Assembly: GCA_009781955.1 (NCBI GenBank)
Contig: WQUT01000060.1
Span: forward strand, 1-10,086
Direction: 5' to 3'
From: Pseudomonadota bacterium
Lineage (GTDB): Bacteria; Pseudomonadota; Alphaproteobacteria; Rs-D84
Length of the DNA stretch: 10,086 nucleotides
Shown here piece by piece: positions 1-4,991 of this stretch. The translations under genes were made by a program, and so were the position numbers. The notes beneath the pieces are model-generated. The model saw nothing but the letters and a program-made list of their open reading frames with translations, searched no databases and was not told where the DNA came from. Position 1 is the first letter of the stretch; the number at the start of each line of letters is the position of its first letter.

Positions 1-629
1 CCACAACCCTTTAAGGTTATGCTTTGGCCGCTTGAGACGGGTCCCGCCGGGGTACAGCTGGCGGAACTGCAAGCCGAACCCGCCGAGGTTCTAGCATCCG
101 CGCAACTGCATGAACAGGGGGTAGTGCAAACACTGCTGACGCAGGTTTGACTGCTGTTGGTGCAACAACTCCCGTTGCAGCATACGTAGCTCGTGTTACA
201 AGTGGTGCCGTCGCTGACACTCGCGCAGGCGCCGGATGAATTGCATGTCTTGCATGTCCCGCAAGTCTGCATTACGCACTTGCCGCCGCAGCCATCACCG
301 TCGCCGCAGTTTTTACCGGTGCAATTTGGGGTGCAGGGTGGCGAGTAGCAGGTATATAGGGTATAAGTACATGAACCTGTATTTTGCGTGCCTTGGCTTG
401 TTCTAGTAGTGGATCCCGAACAGGTATTGCAAGAACAGACATAACCAGTGCAAGAAGGGCTATCGCAGTAGACATCGGCCGTCAGGCATCCGCCTAGTTG
501 ATTGAGGCAGCTCATGCCGACATCACTGGGATAGGGCGCGCATAAGACGGCATGCGCGGTGCGATGAATCGTTCCGACGGATAAAAACAGCACCAGAATT
601 CCCGCAAGAAATTTTGTAAAAGTTTTCAT
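1..629 (-). CDS. Secreted cysteine-rich protein, paralog A (partial, 3' end outside window)
   Basis: The minus-strand frame is open from the ATG at 629 to the window edge (209 codons seen, no stop). The start is supported by the SD AAAGGAAAG about 9 nt upstream. Residues 1-27 form a Sec signal peptide (KTFTKFLAGILVLFLSVG core, AHA cleavage). The mature part has about 31 cysteines in CC, CxC and CxxC spacings and is otherwise rich in Ser, Thr and Gly. Residues 150-177, with CCNGSCC, QTCVSSVC and PCSCSCA, match residues 118-144 of the protein at 2216-2839, so the two are paralogs. It is probably exported and disulfide-rich, at the surface or in the envelope; no enzymatic motif is seen and the function is unknown. 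A strong promoter (765-793) reads through the dyad site 657-688 into it, so it appears ON in this orientation. The same frame is also open upstream to an ATG at 764, but that ATG lies beside the -10 box and upstream of the expected transcript start. Confidence 0.85.
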   Translation of the reverse strand, partial: MKTFTKFLAGILVLFLSVGTIHRTAHAVLCAPYPSDVGMSCLNQLGGCLTADVYCDSPSCTGYVCSCNTCSGSTTRTSQGTQNTGSCTYTLYTCYSPPCTPNCTGKNCGDGDGCGGKCVMQTCGTCKTCNSSGACASVSDGTTCNTSYVCCNGSCCTNSSQTCVSSVCTTPCSCSCADARTSAGSACSSASCTPAGPVSSGQSITLKGC

Positions 630-656
630 TTTCCGCTCTTTCCTTTGTGTCATGCC

Positions 657-688
657 TGTCCAAAATAAACGGCCGGTTTTTTTGGACA
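657..688. repeat. Dyad site 1: putative invertase crossover site (left end of switch)
   Basis: 32 bp: arm TGTCCAAAATAAACG, centre GC (672-673), arm CGGTTTTTTTGGACA. The arms are complementary at 13 of 15 positions. Read toward the left gene, its outer half CGGCCGTTTATTTTGGACA, plus the next GGC, is identical to the outer half of the site at 2103-2134, so the two copies are inverted. Two short arms around a 2-bp centre is the layout of crossover sites of serine invertases such as Hin and Gin. It lies in the leader of the left Cys-rich gene, 27 nt before the ATG. Alternatives are an operator or an RNA hairpin. Confidence 0.6.
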
Positions 689-695
689 ATTCATG

Positions 696-714
696 GGGGA
701 CGTTTTTTCTCCCC
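696..714 (-). other. Small leader hairpin
   Basis: In the leader of the left Cys-rich gene, GGGGA (minus strand, 714-710) pairs with TCCCC (700-696) around an A-rich loop. It sits just upstream of the hairpin that dyad site 1 would form in RNA, giving two tandem stem-loops before the SD. No T-run follows, so it is not an obvious terminator. A role in mRNA stability is possible but unproven. Confidence 0.3.
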
Positions 715-764
715 AGTTTTTTGGTTTGTTTAACCTGGCGATTTCTTTGTTGGTCGTCATACAT

Positions 765-793
765 ATTCTATTTGGTTCGCGAGAGAAAGTCAA
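765..793 (-). promoter_or_regulatory. Strong outward sigma70 promoter inside the putative invertible segment
   Basis: On the minus strand, -35 TTGACT (793-788), a 17-bp spacer and -10 TAGAAT (770-765). This is a near-consensus promoter with start expected near 758. It points to the Cys-rich gene ending at 629 and crosses dyad site 1. It lies inside the segment bounded by the two sites, so inversion would aim it at the paralog at 2216. The AT-rich tract at about 800-860 behind it could act as an UP element. Confidence 0.7.
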
Positions 794-944
794 TAGAAAA
801 GTAAAAAAATTATCCGTGCAATATAATATAGTATAATTAATGTGTTATTTTTTGTTTATTGTTCACCATCCAACCGAATCGGTTGCCAATAAATTCCCAA
901 TATATGATTTTGTCAATCGGTTTAAGAAAATTTTCAGGCCGTAA
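794..944. other. AT-rich intergenic DNA, no gene seen
   Basis: AT-rich sequence between the outward promoter and the large palindrome. I see no credible coding frame. Runs such as ATATAATATAGTATAATTAA could bend DNA or serve as an upstream promoter element, but nothing specific can be assigned. Confidence 0.4.
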
Positions 945-1140
945 TTTCCTGCCCCCGAAGGGGCGGGATAGAACTTCTTAGCGAGCTTGCGAGCCTTAGA
1001 AGTTCTTGGGTGGGGTGAAGCGCGCAGCGCAAGTGTGGGCCCTGTTACCCCACCCAAGAGTTGCTAGCTCGTCCGCCTTCGCTACGCTACGGCACGACTC
1101 GCAAGCCAACTCTTTCCCGCCCCGCAAGCGGGGCAGGAAA
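945..1140. repeat. Large nested inverted repeat (about 196 bp)
   Basis: Outer arms TCCTGCCCC (947-955) and GGGGCAGGA (1130-1138) pair. Inside them GCTTGCGAG (975-983) pairs with CTCGCAAGC (1098-1106), and TTGGGTGGGGT (1006-1016) pairs with ACCCCACCCAA (1047-1057). Local hairpins occur at each end (TGCCCCCGAAGGGGCGGG and CCCGCCCCGCAAGCGGGG). It follows the 3' end of the recombinase gene and may halt its transcript. The architecture is that of an intergenic REP/MITE-like element; no transposase is encoded. Confidence 0.6.
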
Positions 1141-1206
1141 AATCTCACTCGCGGGGCCCTTCAAAGGCAGAAAATCCCCCTCCTTTGAACCCTTTGCATT
1201 ATTACA

Positions 1207-1845
1207 TCAACGTATCACGGATTGCTGGGGCTGGGCTTGTTCCGCTTGCAATCCCCGCTTTTTTATAAATGTAGAGAGGGTTTTGCGATCGCATTTCAGT
1301 CGGCGCGCGATGGCGGATTTTGATTTGCCTTTGGCCAGCATCTTTTGCACCGAGACCGTTTGCGCGGTCAGTTTCAGTTTGCAATTTTTCTGCCCCTTGG
1401 GCCGTCCGACGGACTTTCCCTGGGCAATGATTCGCGCCAACGCTTCGCGCGTTCGCTGGGAAATCAGGTTTCGCTCTATCTCTGCGCTCAATCCAAACGC
1501 GAATGCCAGCACTTTGGATTGAATGTCGTCGCCCAGCCGGTATTTGTCTTTGACCGTCCAGACGCGCGCGCCGATATTCATGCAATGGTGCAGAATCGTC
1601 ATAACCTGCATAAGATTGCGCCCCAGACGCGAAATTTCGGACGCGACGATAATATCGCCTTTGCCGAGCTTTGAAAGCAAGGCGCCAAGCTTGCGCTTGC
1701 CCAGGGGCTTTGTCGCGCTGATGGTTTCATCTATCCATTTGTTGATGGTGATTCCTTGGGCCGCTGCGAATCGTATGATTTCATAACGCTGGTTTTCTGT
1801 GGTTTGTTTGTCAGTGCTGACGCGTATATACCCATAGTTGGACAT
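1207..1845 (-). CDS. Serine recombinase, Mpi-like DNA invertase
   Basis: A 212-residue small serine recombinase, which cuts both strands at short dyad sites through a phosphoserine link. Residues 4-12 are YGYIRVSTD with catalytic Ser10 and Arg8. SEISRLGRN (69-77) supplies the conserved active-site arginines. The block RLGDDIQSKVLAFAFGLSAEIERNLISQRT (103-132, E-helix) and VGRPKG (146-151) precede a C-terminal helix-turn-helix (about 173-198). From memory, the ISRLGRN and YRLGDDI/KVLAFAF/GLSAEIERNLISQRT signature is that of the master DNA invertase Mpi group, which flips promoters genome-wide in Bacteroides; Hin/Gin/Pin relatives are the alternative. Length is normal and no key residue is missing. 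SD AAAGGAG lies 6 nt before the ATG, with its own promoter at 1907-1935. It sits inside the segment bounded by dyad sites 1 and 2, the usual place for a cis-acting invertase. Target-site assignment is inference. Confidence 0.93.
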   Translation of the reverse strand: MSNYGYIRVSTDKQTTENQRYEIIRFAAAQGITINKWIDETISATKPLGKRKLGALLSKLGKGDIIVASEISRLGRNLMQVMTILHHCMNIGARVWTVKDKYRLGDDIQSKVLAFAFGLSAEIERNLISQRTREALARIIAQGKSVGRPKGQKNCKLKLTAQTVSVQKMLAKGKSKSAIARRLKCDRKTLSTFIKKRGLQAEQAQPQQSVIR

Positions 1846-1906
1846 TTCTCTCTCCTTTTGTTTTGATTTTTAGTTGCCACAAGAAATCTGTCCCGTGGAA
1901 CAGAAG

Positions 1907-1935
1907 ATTATAATGATGATACATCGTTTTGTAAT
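1907..1935 (-). promoter_or_regulatory. Probable promoter of the invertase gene
   Basis: On the minus strand, ATTACA (1935-1930), a 17-bp spacer and a perfect TATAAT (1912-1907). The start is expected near 1900, giving a leader of about 55 nt before the SD and ATG at 1845. It lies within the putative invertible segment, so the recombinase would be expressed in either orientation. A second weaker candidate, TTGACG with TATGGC, lies further upstream. Confidence 0.5.
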
Positions 1936-2102
1936 CGCCATAGGAACCTTGTCCAGCGCCGTCAACACCAGAATTAAAATATAAATTATGACGCGGCGCA
2001 TGAAAAGTTACGAATGCAATTTAGTTAAAAATCTGCCGGCCGTCCCAAAAATCTCTAATTTTTTTACCCAAAAAATCATGCCGTGGCGTTCCCCAGATTT
2101 TC
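1936..2102. other. Right inner flank of the switch, no gene and no strong promoter seen
   Basis: Between the invertase promoter and dyad site 2 the plus strand holds no -35/-10 pair comparable to the promoter at 765-793. The best I find is TTGTCC followed after 20 bp by TAAAAT. A 65-codon plus-strand frame (1988-2185) runs through dyad site 2 but has no SD and no recognisable protein features. This weak right end suggests that the downstream Cys-rich gene is poorly expressed in the present orientation. Confidence 0.4.
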
Positions 2103-2134
2103 TGTCCATTTTTAACGGCCGTTTATTTTGGACA
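2103..2134. repeat. Dyad site 2: putative invertase crossover site (right end of switch)
   Basis: 32 bp: arm TGTCCATTTTTAACG, centre GC (2118-2119), arm CGTTTATTTTGGACA. The arms are complementary at 11 of 15 positions. The outer half CGGCCGTTTATTTTGGACA, plus the next GGC, is identical to that of site 1 read on the other strand, so the two sites face each other about 1,446 bp apart, centre to centre. It lies 81 nt before the ATG of the right Cys-rich gene. Confidence 0.6.
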
Positions 2135-2215
2135 GGCGGCGTAGATATTACAGAGTATCGGACTTATAGAGCTTTAGTTAGATAACGATGCTTTTTCTAC
2201 CTAAAAGGAAGCGTT

Positions 2216-2839
2216 ATGAAGAAAGTCGTAATAAAATTTGTATTCATGCTCGCCTTTGCTGCGGTTATTATGCCGCGTTATGCGTCAGCCACTGGCTGCG
2301 GCAATAGCTATTCTGCAATGGCCGGGGAGGTAGCCGAGGGAGCCTGCTGGGCGGATCCCGGCGATCCATCATGCCAGTATATATTTTGTCCGGAGGCCGG
2401 CGGTTCGAGCGGCACTTGTATTATCGCGCCCGTTCCCGTCATAGTTCACCCATGCCCCGCCTGTGTGCCCAGCGGTTGCAGCGTCCCCGCCAATTCTTGT
2501 AAAGGGACCAACAATTGTGGGAATTGCACACTCGCGGACAATGCCAATTGCGGCACGGGTCGCATATGTTGCGGCGGCAATTGTTGCAGCAGTGGTCAAA
2601 CCTGCGTCAGCGGCTCGTGCATCACACCATGTTCTTGCAGCTGCGCCAACAATCCGATCACCTGTATGCGCGGCGGCACCTGTTCGTGCAGCGGGTCCAG
2701 CCCCAGCTATACGACCTGCACCGATAACTGCGGCACAGGCAAATGTTGCGATACCAGCGGCACGGGCACCTGTAAAGACACAACCCAAACCGGCAGCGAC
2801 ACCGCGGGCAGCTTTACCCAGACATGCACGTGCACATAA
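2216..2839 (+). CDS. Secreted cysteine-rich protein, paralog B
   Basis: 207 residues. The ATG is preceded by the SD AAAAGGAAG. Residues 1-25 are a Sec signal peptide (KKVVIKFVFMLAFAAVIMP core, ASA cleavage). The mature protein has about 31 cysteines, and residues 118-144 (CCGGNCC, GQTCVSGSC, PCSCSCA) are near-identical to residues 150-177 of the divergent protein at 1-629. The CC-x-G-x-CC-TC pattern recalls small knottin-like repeats in general, but I cannot name a family. It is probably an exported, disulfide-stabilised surface or envelope protein. No lipobox and no membrane segment follow the signal. It faces dyad site 2, so its expression may depend on segment orientation: after inversion the promoter now at 765-793 would lie about 190 bp upstream. 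No intrinsic T-run terminator follows, but GTAGGGGC palindromes begin 7 bp after the stop. Confidence 0.85.
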   Translation: MKKVVIKFVFMLAFAAVIMPRYASATGCGNSYSAMAGEVAEGACWADPGDPSCQYIFCPEAGGSSGTCIIAPVPVIVHPCPACVPSGCSVPANSCKGTNNCGNCTLADNANCGTGRICCGGNCCSSGQTCVSGSCITPCSCSCANNPITCMRGGTCSCSGSSPSYTTCTDNCGTGKCCDTSGTGTCKDTTQTGSDTAGSFTQTCTCT

Positions 2840-2846
2840 TCCCAAC

Positions 2847-2874
2847 GTAGGGGCGAATGTTAATTCGCCCCTAC
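2847..2874. repeat. 28-bp palindromic repeat (GTAGGGGC type), copy 1
   Basis: GTAGGGGCGAAT (2847-2858) pairs with ATTCGCCCCTAC (2863-2874). It is followed by CGGACACCGACGAA, and copies 2 and 3 carry similar tails (CGGACAACGA, CGGATACCGACAA), so the repeat unit is longer than the palindrome. It can form a hairpin at the 3' end of the upstream gene's transcript. Confidence 0.75.
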
Positions 2875-2898
2875 GGACACCGACGAACGGGTTCGGAT

Positions 2899-2926
2899 GT
2901 AGGGGCAAATAATTATTTGCCCCTAC
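2899..2926. repeat. 28-bp palindromic repeat (GTAGGGGC type), copy 2
   Basis: A perfect palindrome with arms GTAGGGGCAAATAA and TTATTTGCCCCTAC. It differs from copy 1 by compensating changes in both arms (CGAAT/ATTCG against CAAAT/ATTTG), which argues that pairing is maintained. Confidence 0.75.
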
Positions 2927-2941
2927 GGACAACGAAACGAC

Positions 2942-2975
2942 AGGGTGCAAGAATGTGCCCCTACGGATACCGACA
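2942..2975. repeat. Degenerate copy 3 of the GTAGGGGC repeat
   Basis: The right arm GTGCCCCTAC and the tail GGATACCGACAA are kept, while the left arm has decayed to AGGGTGCA. Copies 1-3 form an array with spacers of about 25 bp downstream of the Cys-rich gene; no other feature is seen up to the promoter at 3036. Confidence 0.55.
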
Positions 2976-3035
2976 AACAAAAACAATAACGACAGAAAAA
3001 CAATCGCAACGCTCAGTTTTTTATGGAAATAATCT

Positions 3036-3065
3036 TTGACAAATATATATTATTCATAATATATT
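3036..3065 (+). promoter_or_regulatory. Promoter of the lipoprotein gene
   Basis: A perfect -35 TTGACA (3036-3041) with -10 TATATT (3060-3065) at 18 bp; TAATAT at 15 bp is an alternative. The spacer is an AT-only dyad (AATATAT..ATATATT). The start is expected near 3072, giving a leader of about 65 nt. Confidence 0.6.
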
Positions 3066-3097
3066 AGTCACAAAAGAAAAATTAACAAACGCGAGGG

Positions 3098-3120
3098 CCA
3101 AAATAAAACGGCTTTGAACA
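3098..3120. repeat. Degenerate dyad half-site in the lipoprotein leader
   Basis: CCAAAATAAAACGGC, then TTTGAACA, resembles the arm of dyad site 1 (CCAAAATAAACGGC) with one extra A. The right arm is largely lost. Like site 1 it lies between promoter and SD, about 20 nt before the ATG. It may be a decayed site or coincidence in A-rich leader sequence. Confidence 0.3.
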
Positions 3121-3138
3121 CAATGAAAGGAAATTGTT

Positions 3139-4776
3139 ATGAAACACAAAAATAATATTGCGGGCAATCAAGCCCCCAGTCGGAAACAAGGCGAACGCAA
3201 TTGGTCCAATCCATTTGGTAAATTTAAAAATATAATCCGTAACGGAGTGGCGCTGACGGCGTTTGTTGTCGCTTTTGTCGCAATGCCCGCCTTGTTCACC
3301 GCATGCGATCCGACAGACGAGCCCCAGCCAAAACCGCCGGTAACGATTGATACCTTAAAGGTATATCGGGATATTACGGATATTTCCACATTGGCCAGTT
3401 TGTTGCCCGATATGCGCAGCAATTTGATATCCGGAAAATCGGTAGAAGCATACTTTGTCGCGAATGCGCGGCTGGGGTCGGATTTCGGGACTCTGAACGC
3501 ATTATTGGAAATCATGGCCGATCAAAAGTTTCGCGTAGATTTCAAGAATGCGGCGATTATTCCGAATAAAGACAATATTGTTCTTACTGAATCCGAACTG
3601 TCAATTTTGCAAAACTTGTGGGACGCGGGATTGCGGTTCGCCGCAAATATGGAACAAGGTTTTCGGTTTTACATCACACCAGCGTTAGAGGGCAAGCTGA
3701 CCCCGGAACAGCGGCTGTTGGTGTTTTACACGGATGCGATGGAATTGGTCCTGGAAAATGTAAAAGACGCGCCGAAAGTAATAGCGACGGCCCGCGAAGC
3801 TGCCGCATCCGGAAGAAGGGCGCGCATTGTGATAAAAGGAACCTTGAATTTCAATCCATCGGAACTGGCCCCGTTTAGCGGCTTGCACAAAAATCCTAAT
3901 ATCGCCGTCGCCGTCTCCATGGGTGCAAAAATACGCGTGCACGCGTCGGAACATCCGACGGATGGCGGCATGCTGCACGCGCTGTGGGGATTGGGCTTGA
4001 CCGCCGATTTGGTTATTCCGTCCAACCCGAGTGCTGCGGGCGGATATAACGGCATTATCGCCGAAGACTCGCTGTTCATAATGATGTCTACCCTAGATGT
4101 CCCGAAATCCAAATACGTATACAAAACCATTGACCAGACTGGCAATGAAATCAATCCGGTCGTATGTTCGTGGCGTTCAAGCGCCCGGTTGCCCGGACCG
4201 ATCGGCTGGATAACCATGGATGGTAGCACGGCAAAGCCGACAAAACTGGATACTTTGCACTTTGATTACGAGAACGGCAACGGATTCATGATTCTGCTGG
4301 CCTATAATATGGTTCGCGACCATGCGCGGAAACAAGGCGATCCAGATGCTACGGCCGGCACTCCTATATTAGAGGTGCCGGCCCAATTGCCAATGGTATT
4401 TTCGCAATCCTCGGAATACAAATACGCATTGTCATATACTGATCCAGTGAAACCCGGTGACCCGTATAAGTTCTTCGGGACGGCGGTCTTTGGATTCATG
4501 GAAAACCTTGGGCCTTTGATAGATCGCTTTGGCCCGAATGTCAATCAGATGACGCTGATTGTAAGTTCACCCATAAACGTAATATATACCGATGATATGT
4601 ATAAAGGTCTGTATTTTAATACGGCGATATACAAGTATGGCGATATAAATGCAAAAGTTTTGGAGCAGTTAAACTTGGGATCTATACGAATGGGCAAAGA
4701 TATACAAATATGGCCGTTTCCCCAAAACGTTGTGGCAAAGGGAGCATATCTTGATTTTTACAAGTATGTCAAATAA
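3139..4776 (+). CDS. Lipoprotein of unknown function (545 aa)
   Basis: The start ATG has SD AAAGGAA at 3125-3131 and a TTGACA promoter upstream. The N-terminus has an unusually long polar, basic n-region (1-36), a hydrophobic stretch (NGVALTAFVVAFVAMPALF) and a lipobox FTAC, so Cys56 should be lipidated. The next residues, DPTDEPQPKPP, look like the acidic/proline tether of envelope lipoproteins, and the style resembles Bacteroidota lipoproteins. The remaining about 480 residues look globular and alpha/beta, with few cysteines and no repeats or catalytic motif that I recognise. GC content is even throughout. It is probably envelope-anchored, periplasmic or surface-exposed. It stands alone, 300 bp from the upstream gene and 215 bp from the next. 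The reading frame and start are firm; the function is unassigned. Confidence 0.9.
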   Translation: MKHKNNIAGNQAPSRKQGERNWSNPFGKFKNIIRNGVALTAFVVAFVAMPALFTACDPTDEPQPKPPVTIDTLKVYRDITDISTLASLLPDMRSNLISGKSVEAYFVANARLGSDFGTLNALLEIMADQKFRVDFKNAAIIPNKDNIVLTESELSILQNLWDAGLRFAANMEQGFRFYITPALEGKLTPEQRLLVFYTDAMELVLENVKDAPKVIATAREAAASGRRARIVIKGTLNFNPSELAPFSGLHKNPNIAVAVSMGAKIRVHASEHPTDGGMLHALWGLGLTADLVIPSNPSAAGGYNGIIAEDSLFIMMSTLDVPKSKYVYKTIDQTGNEINPVVCSWRSSARLPGPIGWITMDGSTAKPTKLDTLHFDYENGNGFMILLAYNMVRDHARKQGDPDATAGTPILEVPAQLPMVFSQSSEYKYALSYTDPVKPGDPYKFFGTAVFGFMENLGPLIDRFGPNVNQMTLIVSSPINVIYTDDMYKGLYFNTAIYKYGDINAKVLEQLNLGSIRMGKDIQIWPFPQNVVAKGAYLDFYKYVK

Positions 4777-4839
4777 TGCACTTGCGAATGATATGCCGTA
4801 GCAGAATGTCGCGCTATCCATAAACTCTGTATAAAATTA

Positions 4840-4867
4840 GTATGGGCAAATAATTATTTGCCCCTAC
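4840..4867. repeat. 28-bp palindromic repeat (GTAGGGGC type), copy 4
   Basis: Same sequence as the copy at 2899-2926 except for one base (GTATGGGC). It lies 64 bp after the lipoprotein stop codon and could form a 3' hairpin, without a clear T-run. No other gene is seen between 4777 and 4991. Confidence 0.7.
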
Positions 4868-4945
4868 GTCACTTTGCTATCCTATAATTCGCAGATGTTA
4901 ACCGGCGCGGAAGTTTCGCGGGATTTTCTTTACAATATTTTTCAT

Positions 4946-4974
4946 TTATCAAATCATTCCTTTTGTGATATAAT
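4946..4974 (+). promoter_or_regulatory. Promoter of the 693-aa secreted protein gene
   Basis: -35 TTATCA (4946-4951), a 17-bp spacer and a perfect -10 TATAAT (4969-4974). The start is expected near 4981, only about 11 nt before the ATG at 4992, so the leader is very short and the SD (GAGAG) is weak. Confidence 0.55.
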
Positions 4975-4991
4975 TACCGGGCAGAGAGATA

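Noticed and set aside
17..475. Two 67-codon minus-strand frames
   Set aside because: They are out of frame with the partial Cys-rich gene that is open from 629 to the edge with signal peptide and SD.
1061..1522. Plus-strand 153-codon frame over the recombinase
   Set aside because: Antisense to a recombinase with intact catalytic motifs; its composition is not protein-like and there is no SD.
657..2134. Dyad sites as terminal repeats of a transposon
   Set aside because: No target-site duplication is visible outside the two sites, each site is itself a dyad, and further copies occur singly or in close pairs elsewhere; an invertase with its own sites explains more.
1988..2185. 65-codon plus-strand frame through dyad site 2
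   Set aside because: No SD and no protein features; it is mentioned only because its phase matches the downstream gene.
2847..2975. Three spaced repeats as a CRISPR array
   Set aside because: The repeats are palindromic and degenerate with short uneven spacers, a further copy lies 2 kb away, and there are no cas genes.
2369..2986. Long minus-strand frame across the Cys-rich gene and palindromes
   Set aside because: It arises because Cys/Gly codons read as Ala/Thr on the other strand; the plus frame has the SD, the signal peptide and a paralog.
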